NCBI GenBank assembly: GCA_007135635.1 | Contig: SLIO01000442.1 | Span: 1 to 11,764, forward strand | Length of the DNA stretch: 11,764 nt | Source of the DNA: Methylomicrobium sp. | Lineage (GTDB): Bacteria; Pseudomonadota; Gammaproteobacteria; Methylococcales; Methylomonadaceae | Direction: 5' to 3' | Part shown: positions 1-5,458 of the stretch, one piece after another | Layout of the letters: each line of letters starts with the position of its first letter | How positions within the stretch are numbered: position 1 is the first letter of the stretch | Notes under the pieces: generated by a model | What the model was told of the DNA's origin: nothing | The model's database searches: none | Seen by the model: the letters and a program-made list of their open reading frames with translations, nothing else | Position numbers and translations under genes: made by a program

Positions 1-47
1 CTACGCTACTTCATATTCTTCATGGTGAAATGCTTTTTCTAAGATCA

Positions 48-524
48 ATGGAAAAACCCTCGTTTAATAATCATTTTTTAGCAGAACATGCCGCCTTACT
101 AGGCGACAGTTATAATCGCTTGCTCGGTAAACCGCTGATTACCGGTATTTGCGGGAGTATGGAATTTGCCGAAGCACTGTTTCAAGCGCCGTTCGCAGTG
201 GTTTCGCACGACACTGCCGACGATCCCGTTTTTAATTATGCGAATGCTCAGGCATTGACTTTATTCGAAATGAATTGGGATGAATTTATCCGAACGCCTT
301 CCAGGTTATCCGCAGAGCCTATCAATCGGCAAGAACGAAGTCGTCTATTGAAGAAGGTGGCCGAACAGGGCTATATCGATCAGTATCAAGGCGTGCGCAT
401 TTCGAAAACCGGAGCCCGTTTCATGATTGAAAATGCCGTGGTTTGGAATTTGATCGATCGATACGGAAACTATAAAGGTCAGGCCGCGTGCTTCGGTGAT
501 TGGCGCTTTTTATACCCTTCGTAG
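48..524 (+). CDS. MEKHA-domain (PAS-like) small protein
   Basis: The product is a stand-alone MEKHA domain, a PAS-like sensor fold. In plants the domain ends HD-ZIP III proteins; in bacteria it is usually a lone protein of about 150 residues. The ligand and role are unknown. Seen here: the motif VVSHDTADDPVFNYANAQAL, then PSRLSAEP, RQERSRLL, a GVRISKTGARF strand and a VWNLIDRYGNYKGQAA tail, in the family order and covering nearly the whole protein. There is no signal peptide, membrane segment or output domain. I chose the ATG at 48 because the next residues, EKPSFNNHFLAEHAALL, look like the usual N-terminus. An in-frame ATG at 30 would add six residues, and neither start has a good ribosome binding site. 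The gene converges on acyP and looks monocistronic, although its upstream region lies outside the window. Family call confident, function unknown. Confidence 0.85.
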   Translation: MEKPSFNNHFLAEHAALLGDSYNRLLGKPLITGICGSMEFAEALFQAPFAVVSHDTADDPVFNYANAQALTLFEMNWDEFIRTPSRLSAEPINRQERSRLLKKVAEQGYIDQYQGVRISKTGARFMIENAVVWNLIDRYGNYKGQAACFGDWRFLYPS

Positions 525-525
525 G

Positions 526-656
526 TCAAAATTCGGCGCCGGGGTGACCGTCAAAGGACGCCGTAAATACATCCATGTAGGCTCTATGCCAGCATCCATG
601 CTGGAAAAGCCTTTGCCGCGCACCCCGGCGCCTCCTTAGGCACTGCCGAAATTTGA
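526..656. repeat. Palindromic intergenic repeat with nested hairpins
   Basis: The whole gap between the convergent MEKHA and acyP genes is an inverted-repeat structure. The outer arms 526-537 and 645-656 match at 11 of 12 positions. The inner arms 535-546 (GGCGCCGGGGTG) and 621-632 match perfectly over 12 bp. Inside are two compact palindromes, each centred on CC: TACATCCATGTA at 568-579 and CCAGCATCCATGCTGG at 589-604. I see no target-site duplication and no open reading frame. The form suggests a dispersed REP/MITE-like repeat that may also end transcription from both sides, but it lacks the T tract of a classical terminator. The structure is seen directly; mobility and terminator function are inferred. 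Confidence 0.75.
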
Positions 657-684
657 AGTGCGAAAGGTATATAAAGTATACATT

Positions 685-957
685 TCACCGAATCTCAAAG
701 CCGGCCGGCAGATCGATGCTCGCTAGTTCCTCGGTCTCGATATGATCGACCCGGGCCGTAATCGGTCCTTTATGGCACCAGCGCACTAATTTTTCGACCG
801 CTTCCTTAGGCCCGGCCGCGACAACTTCGACCCGACCGTCCGGAAGGTTTTTCGCGAATCCGGACAGTTGATGTTTCTTCGCTTCTTTTTGTGTGAAGGC
901 GCGGAAATAAACGCCTTGCACTCGGCCCGATACGAGTATTCTGACTTGTTTGGTCAT
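685..957 (-). CDS. acyP: Acylphosphatase
   Basis: This small cytosolic enzyme hydrolyses the carboxyl-phosphate bond of acylphosphates such as acetyl phosphate or 1,3-bisphosphoglycerate. The 90-residue length is normal for the family. The signature GRVQGVYFRAF spans residues 11-21, with the phosphate-binding arginine at Arg19. The second signature, GFAKNLPDGRVEV, carries the catalytic asparagine at Asn37, so both active-site residues are present. The start ATG at 957-955 overlaps the rlmKL stop TGA as ATGA. A GGAG sequence lies nine bases upstream inside the rlmKL coding region, so translation is probably coupled. No separate promoter is evident. The physiological substrate in bacteria is uncertain. 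The call itself is secure. Confidence 0.96.
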   Translation of the reverse strand: MTKQVRILVSGRVQGVYFRAFTQKEAKKHQLSGFAKNLPDGRVEVVAAGPKEAVEKLVRWCHKGPITARVDHIETEELASIDLPAGFEIR

Positions 958-3146
958 TCGCTAATTCTCCAGCAATAATGAATTTTGGGATTTCTGGCAA
1001 AGTCTTCCGGAATCGTCGCCGCCGTGATGTCTTCGATCACCAAGTCCGATAGGGCCTCAGTGTCGAGTTTAAAGCGCCTGAAATTGGTCGAGAAATACAG
1101 TACGCCGCCGGGCGCCAGCAAGGCTACCGCGTTTTCGATCAATTCGACATGGTCGTTTTGAATATCGAAAACGTCGTCCATGCGCTTGGAATTGGAGAAA
1201 GTCGGCGGATCCAAAAAGATCAAGTCGTATTGCCGTGCATAAGGTTGTTTGGCTTCATTGGCCAGCCATTCCAAACAATCGGCACGAATGAATTCGTGAT
1301 CGCCGCCGGCCAAATTCAAGGCCAGGTTCTGCTCTGCCCAGTCCAGATAAGTTTTTGACATATCGACTGTGGTGGTCGATTTAGCGCCGCCGACCGCGGC
1401 ATGCACCGTCGCGCTGCCGGTATAGGCGAACAGGTTCAGAAAACGCTTGTCCTTGGCTTCCTGTTGAATGCGCAGCCGTATCGGACGGTGATCAAGGAAC
1501 AAGCCAGTATCGAGATAGTCGGCAAAATTGACGCGCAATTGACAGCCGTCTTCCCGGATGACATGGAATTCGTTGTTGTCGCCTTGTTTTTCGTATTGAT
1601 CGCTGCTTTTTTGCTTGCGTCGTATTTTTAGAAAGACCTGTTTTTTCGAAATGCCGAACAAATCCGGAATTTCCGCCAAGACCCCGGCCAAACGTTGGTC
1701 GGCTTTGTCGGGGTCTATCGATTTCGGCGGCTCGTATTCCTGCACGACGATCCAGGTCTTGTCTCCCTGGTACAGATCGACCGCGACCGCATATTCGGGC
1801 AGATCGGCATCATAAACCCGGTAGCAATCGATTTGGTTTTGCTTGGCCCATTTGCTCAGTTTTTTCAGATTCTTCCTGACCCGGTTCGCGAACATTTCAG
1901 CACCGGTATCGCTGCTGCCGGTCACGCTTTCCGCGATTTGCGCGAGGCGTTCGTCGCGGTTTTTAGGCTTCGGGATGAAAAAGGCCGCATCGGCTATCGT
2001 CATGCGCAGCAATTTACATTCGAGCGCGCCGTTATACAGCGTGATCGGTTTTTGCGAACGAATCCCTAGGCGGAAACCGAGTTCGGGATCGCTGACGATC
2101 AGCGCGGCTTGCCAGCCGGAAAATTCGGCTTTCAGCGTGTCGCCGAACTTTTGATAAAGCTCGGCGGTTTCTTCCGCGTCGCCTAGACGTTCTCCGTAAG
2201 GAGGATTACAGACCAAAAGGCCTTTCGGCCAGCCGGCGGCAGGCCTCGCATCGGCGATATCGCGCCGTTCCAGATGAATCTTGCCGTTGAATCCGGCTCG
2301 CTCGATATGCAGTGCCGCCGCATTCAGGCTATGTCGGCTTTGGTCGAAGCCGACGATCATCGGCAATGTTTTTAGTCCGTCGGATTTACGTCGTTCGGCT
2401 TCGTCGATCAGATTTTGCCAAAGTTCGGGGTCATGCTTTTTCCAGTCGCTGAAACCGTAATGTTTGCGCAATAATCCCGGCGCTATATCAGCGGCGATCA
2501 TCGCGCCTTCGACCAAAAGCGTGCCGGAGCCGCACATCGGATCGAGTAGCGAGCCATTTTGTTTGGCGATCGCGGGCCATCCCGAGCGGATCAGAATCGC
2601 CGCAGCCAAATTTTCCTTGATCGGCGCCTTGATGTTGATATCGCGATAACCGCGTTTATGCAAGCTTTCGCCGGACAGATCGATGCTTAATTGCGCCTTT
2701 TCGCCGTGTAGATATACATTGATGCGTAGCGACGGTTGCTCGGTGTCGATCGAAGGACGTTTGTTGAATTTCGCGCGCATTTGATCGACGATCGCGTCCT
2801 TGACCTTGAGCGCGCCGAAATGAGTATTGTTGATCGCTTTCGAGTTTTTCGCGCTGAATGTTACTGCAATAGAATCGTCCGGCTTAATGTGTTCGAACCA
2901 GTTTATTTTTTTGACGCCGTGATACAGGTCGTCCTGGCTGTTGACCTCGAACGTATCGAGTACCAGCAACACCCGATTAGCAATGCGGGACCACAGGCAT
3001 ACCCGGTAAGCGGTTTCAATCGTGCCTTCGAATGCGACGCCGGCGACGGTTTGTTTGATGTTATGTGCGCCCAGCATGGACAGTTCGTCAGCAAGCAGTT
3101 GCTCCAAGGCTTTCGGGGATGTCGTGAACAGTGAGAATGAAGTCAT
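954..3146 (-). CDS. rlmL: Bifunctional 23S rRNA m2G2445 / m7G2069 methyltransferase RlmKL
   Basis: RlmKL methylates two 23S rRNA guanines near the peptidyl-transferase region using S-adenosylmethionine. Its N-terminal half (RlmL) makes m2G2445 and its C-terminal half (RlmK) makes m7G2069. Numbered from the ATG at 3146 (730 aa; E. coli about 702), an N-terminal THUMP-type region covers roughly residues 45-155. RlmL follows, with SAM motif DPMCGSGT at 202-209 and catalytic NPPYGER at 314-320. The C-terminal RlmI-like domain has NLFAYTGSA at 571-579 and DPPTFSNS at 646-653. Both active sites look intact. The frame opens earlier at a GTG (3176), but TSFSLFTTSPKALEQLLADE right after the ATG matches the known N-terminus. 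Neither start has a strong Shine-Dalgarno. It is first in an operon with acyP and divergent from rnd. Confidence 0.97.
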   Translation of the reverse strand: MTSFSLFTTSPKALEQLLADELSMLGAHNIKQTVAGVAFEGTIETAYRVCLWSRIANRVLLVLDTFEVNSQDDLYHGVKKINWFEHIKPDDSIAVTFSAKNSKAINNTHFGALKVKDAIVDQMRAKFNKRPSIDTEQPSLRINVYLHGEKAQLSIDLSGESLHKRGYRDINIKAPIKENLAAAILIRSGWPAIAKQNGSLLDPMCGSGTLLVEGAMIAADIAPGLLRKHYGFSDWKKHDPELWQNLIDEAERRKSDGLKTLPMIVGFDQSRHSLNAAALHIERAGFNGKIHLERRDIADARPAAGWPKGLLVCNPPYGERLGDAEETAELYQKFGDTLKAEFSGWQAALIVSDPELGFRLGIRSQKPITLYNGALECKLLRMTIADAAFFIPKPKNRDERLAQIAESVTGSSDTGAEMFANRVRKNLKKLSKWAKQNQIDCYRVYDADLPEYAVAVDLYQGDKTWIVVQEYEPPKSIDPDKADQRLAGVLAEIPDLFGISKKQVFLKIRRKQKSSDQYEKQGDNNEFHVIREDGCQLRVNFADYLDTGLFLDHRPIRLRIQQEAKDKRFLNLFAYTGSATVHAAVGGAKSTTTVDMSKTYLDWAEQNLALNLAGGDHEFIRADCLEWLANEAKQPYARQYDLIFLDPPTFSNSKRMDDVFDIQNDHVELIENAVALLAPGGVLYFSTNFRRFKLDTEALSDLVIEDITAATIPEDFARNPKIHYCWRISE
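967..970 (-). promoter_or_regulatory. Ribosome binding site of acyP inside rlmKL
   Basis: GGAG on the minus strand lies nine bases before the acyP ATG and within the last codons of rlmKL. With the ATGA overlap it supports the chosen acyP start and coupled translation. Confidence 0.6.
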
Positions 3147-3305
3147 TATGATGTTATATTCCGTATAAGATCCCACGCGAAAAGCGAGAGCTAGATGATA
3201 AAAGACATAGTTTGAGCGAGTGTGTCGAGTATTTCAATTCGGAATGACCGTGCTGCGCCGATTGGTTCATTTTGTGGGAGATTATGGGTTACGAATCAAC
3301 ACGAC

Positions 3306-3567
3306 TATACTTCGCACGGTCGTGTTTTCGGCTTTTATGGCAAGGCTATTTTGTTCGACGCTTACAGGGATGTAAGCGGTAGACTGCGTCGGGAATTGGC
3401 AGTCGAGAGCAAGGCGCGAAAACAGGCGTTAAGCTAAGCTATGTAACTGTTTTCGCAAAGCTTCCGCTCCTGCTCACGCCCCCCCTTAACTACATCCTTG
3501 TGGGTAAGGCCGCTCTCGGACAAAATAGCAGGTCAGCTTACCAGAAAATATGGCCGTGCGAAGTATA
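3306..3567. mobile_element. MITE-like element with terminal inverted repeats
   Basis: The 14-bp end TATACTTCGCACGG at 3306-3319 is repeated exactly in inverted orientation at 3554-3567. Extended inward to 24 bp (3306-3329 against 3544-3567), 21 positions match. The 262-bp span has no convincing gene and holds further hairpins: CTTACA/TGTAAG at 3361-3376 and GCGAAAACAG/CTGTTTTCGC at 3416-3425 and 3447-3456. No target duplication is visible at the edges. It separates the divergent rlmKL and rnd promoter regions. A non-autonomous transposon relic is the best reading, but its transposase family cannot be named from this window. Confidence 0.65.
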
Positions 3568-3621
3568 ATAGCCTGCGGCAATATGCGAACATCGACAAAG
3601 CGCCAAATTAGTGTCGCAAAA

Positions 3622-3650
3622 TTAACCTGACTAAGTGATAATCGCATAAT
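3622..3650 (+). promoter_or_regulatory. Candidate sigma-70 promoter of rnd
   Basis: TTAACC (3622-3627, four of six matches to the -35 consensus) and CATAAT (3645-3650, five of six to the -10) are separated by exactly 17 bases and lie about 65 bases before the rnd start. No operator-like symmetry is visible. This is a consensus match only. Confidence 0.35.
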
Positions 3651-3713
3651 TTTCGCGTCGCGCTTGGTTTTTCTAAGCCCGCTGTGTTGAATTTATTAAT
3701 TAAGTGAAGAACC

Positions 3714-4877
3714 ATGACCGCCATTCAATATATCGATACTCCGCAAAAGCTTGACGAATTGTGCCGGCAAATCGCCAAGGAATCTTGGCTGGCGCTCGAT
3801 ACCGAGTTTCTCAGGGAAAAAACCTATTATCCTAAATTTTGTTTGCTACAAATCGCAACACCCGAGTGGGTTGCTTGTGTCGACCCGATCGCTTTGGATG
3901 ATTTGAGCGCGCTATTCGAAGCTATATATAATCCGGCGATAACCAAAGTGTTTCATTCCTGTCGGCAAGATCTGGAAATTTTTTATCAACTGACCGGTAA
4001 AATTCCGCAGCCAATTTTCGATACGCAAATTGCCGCACCCTTATTAGGATTTCAGGAAAATCCAGGTTATGCGATGCTGGTATCGAGTTTTTTGAATATC
4101 AATCTCAGCAAAGCCCATACCCGCACCGACTGGACCGTTAGGCCGCTCAGTCAAGCCCAATTACAGTATGCAGCGGACGACGTGATTTATTTATGTCAGA
4201 TTTATCAGACCATGCTCAAGAAATTGGCCGAGCTCAATCGTTTGGATTGGCTGGAAAGCGATTTTGCAATGTTGAACGATCCCGAGCTTTACGACATTTC
4301 ACCGGAAAATGCTTGGCTAAAAAATAAAAAAAAAAACAAACTTACCGGTAAGCAATTGTCGATTGTCCAAACTCTGGCTCATTGGCGCGAACAAACCGCG
4401 CAAAAAGAGGATAGGCCTCGAAATTGGCTGCTTCGCGACGATATGATGTTTGAGTTGGCAAAGCAGCAACCCAATACTGTCGAAGAAATGTTGAAAGTAC
4501 ACAATATCAATGAGCGTATGGTCAATAAGCACGGCAAGATATTATGCCAATTGATCAACGAAGCTAAACTAAGGCCGCCAATAACTCTGAACGAAAATGG
4601 CCGGTCTCCAAAAAAGACCCAGCAGCAAGAAGCTATTTTGGATATTTTGACGGCCTTGGTACGCATTAGAGCGGAGGAAAATTCACTGAATCCGGCCATA
4701 TTGGCTGACCGTAAGGCATTGGAATTGTTATTATTTGAAGATCCTGAGTCATTATTATTGAAAGGCTGGCGCTATGCAATGGCAGGGCGCGAGCTGATGG
4801 GATTGTTGAAAGGCGAGCAATTGCTCGGAATTGATAACGAGCAAGTCCACTGTGTTGATAATCCAGCCCGACTTTAA
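3714..4877 (+). CDS. rnd: Ribonuclease D
   Basis: RNase D is a DEDDy-family 3'-to-5' exoribonuclease that trims the 3' ends of tRNA precursors and other small stable RNAs in the cytoplasm. At 387 aa it is close to the E. coli enzyme (375). The metal-binding residues are all visible: Asp29 and Glu31 in ALDTEFLREKTYYP, Asp86 in FHSCRQDLEIF, and Tyr152 with Asp156 in QYAADDVIYL. An HRDC domain follows at about residues 211-290 (PRNWLLRDDMMFELAKQQP is typical), and a second HRDC-like region at about 300-375. The linker at residues 203-209 (KNKKKNK) is encoded by a run of 11 A. The start ATG at 3714 has only a weak upstream AAGTGAAGA. The gene stands alone, divergent from rlmKL and convergent with gcvP. 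Confidence 0.97.
   Translation: MTAIQYIDTPQKLDELCRQIAKESWLALDTEFLREKTYYPKFCLLQIATPEWVACVDPIALDDLSALFEAIYNPAITKVFHSCRQDLEIFYQLTGKIPQPIFDTQIAAPLLGFQENPGYAMLVSSFLNINLSKAHTRTDWTVRPLSQAQLQYAADDVIYLCQIYQTMLKKLAELNRLDWLESDFAMLNDPELYDISPENAWLKNKKKNKLTGKQLSIVQTLAHWREQTAQKEDRPRNWLLRDDMMFELAKQQPNTVEEMLKVHNINERMVNKHGKILCQLINEAKLRPPITLNENGRSPKKTQQQEAILDILTALVRIRAEENSLNPAILADRKALELLLFEDPESLLLKGWRYAMAGRELMGLLKGEQLLGIDNEQVHCVDNPARL
4326..4336 (+). other. A11 homopolymer inside rnd, candidate slippage site
   Basis: Eleven consecutive A encode part of the lysine-rich linker between nuclease and HRDC domains. One added A would bring the TAA at 4349-4351 into frame, giving a product of about 212 aa. One lost A would bring in the TGA at 4444-4446, giving about 243 aa. 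Both products would keep all the catalytic residues and lose the HRDC domains. The tract and stops are seen; slippage is inferred from the known behaviour of long A runs. Confidence 0.5.
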
Positions 4878-4900
4878 TCCAGCTTTAACATTTGGCGTGA

Positions 4901-4908
4901 TAAGGAAT
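4901..4908. repeat. Left target-site duplication TAAGGAAT
   Basis: TAAGGAAT abuts the left end of the 286-bp inverted-repeat element and recurs exactly at 5195-5202 against its right end. This is the footprint expected of transposition with 8-bp target duplication. Confidence 0.75.
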
Positions 4909-5194
4909 CCTGATTAGCAAGTTTCTTCAGCTAAAGCCCAAAGATCAGCATATCCCTAGCAGGACGGGGATCGCAAGCCATGCGCGTCAAGCTAAAAACG
5001 GCCAACCCACATCACGCTCTTTCCCAAGCTCCAGCTTGGGAAAGACACCCAGGAAGCTCCAGCTTCCTGAGACCGACTTATGTATAAAGACTAGAGCTGG
5101 AGCTTGGGTAACAGCATATTTTAGTTTTTGCGACTACGACTAGCCCCTGCTCGGACACTTGGCTTCGGCAAGCTGAAGCATCTTGCTAATCAGG
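4909..5194. mobile_element. 286-bp MITE-like element with 24-bp TIRs and 8-bp TSD
   Basis: The left end 4909-4932 (starting CCTGATTAGCAAG) and right end 5171-5194 match in inverted orientation at 22 of 24 positions. Perfect TAAGGAAT copies flank both ends. No transposase is encoded; the longest plausible internal frame is about 36 codons, so the element would depend on a transposase elsewhere. Inside are strong palindromes at 5018-5045 and 5050-5069 and a third related unit at 5095-5108. It lies between the 3' ends of rnd and gcvP, where insertion harms neither gene. Several IS families make 8-bp duplications, so I do not assign one. Confidence 0.82.
5018..5069. repeat. Tandem CC-centred perfect palindromes
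   Basis: Two near-perfect hairpins follow each other. The first has a 13-bp stem at 5018-5030/5033-5045 (TCTTTCCCAAGCT and its complement) and the second a 9-bp stem at 5050-5058/5061-5069. Only CC separates the arms of each. The 14-bp unit CCCAAGCTCCAGCT at 5023-5036 recurs inverted at 5095-5108. No T tract follows, so these are not typical terminators, although they would fold strongly in RNA from either side. Confidence 0.8.
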
Positions 5195-5202
5195 TAAGGA
5201 AT
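5195..5202. repeat. Right target-site duplication TAAGGAAT
   Basis: Exact copy of 4901-4908, immediately outside the right terminal inverted repeat of the 286-bp element. Confidence 0.75.
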
Positions 5203-5458
5203 TGAAAAATAAATGATAATGCCAGGCTCTATAGTTCCAAAGCATCCACGATGGTTAAAGCTGGGTCGTAAAAAATAAAACCACTGAATAGACCAAAGTC
5301 GCAAATAAATTCAATGGCTTATTGCATTGAAAAGTATCATCTCACCGACTTATCGTTGACAGCTTGATCACGTAGCTTTCTCTGTCAATTCGAGGTTTGT
5401 TTGCGCTAGCTCCTTCTTCAGTATCGGTAATAGCTGTACCGAAACACTTTCGACACCT
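5203..5458. other. Non-coding remainder between the MITE and gcvP
   Basis: I see no gene here. GTTAAAGCTGG at 5254-5264 is the exact inverted partner of 4879-4889 on the other side of the MITE. There are two weak stem-loops: TTGACAG/CTGTCAA at 5356-5362 and 5382-5388, and TCGGTA/TACCGA at 5424-5429 and 5437-5442. The latter lies just past the gcvP stop but lacks a T tract on either strand, so it is at best a weak gcvP transcript end. Confidence 0.4.

Noticed and set aside
3222..3437. A 71-codon plus-strand frame between rlmKL and rnd
   Set aside because: It runs through the left terminal inverted repeat and interior hairpins of the 3306-3567 element, has no ribosome binding site, and resembles no protein family.
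4980..5090. ATG-initiated frame of about 36 codons inside the 286-bp MITE
   Set aside because: It reads straight through two palindromes, has no ribosome binding site, and its composition is explained by the repeats.
5235..5315. Short minus-strand frame reading DFGLFSGF...PALTIVDALEL before a stop
   Set aside because: Only about 25 codons stay open before an upstream stop, with no start context. It may be a gene relic, but nothing identifies it.
5421..5445. Stem-loop after the gcvP stop as a rho-independent terminator
   Set aside because: The stem is short with one mismatch and no U tract follows on the minus strand.
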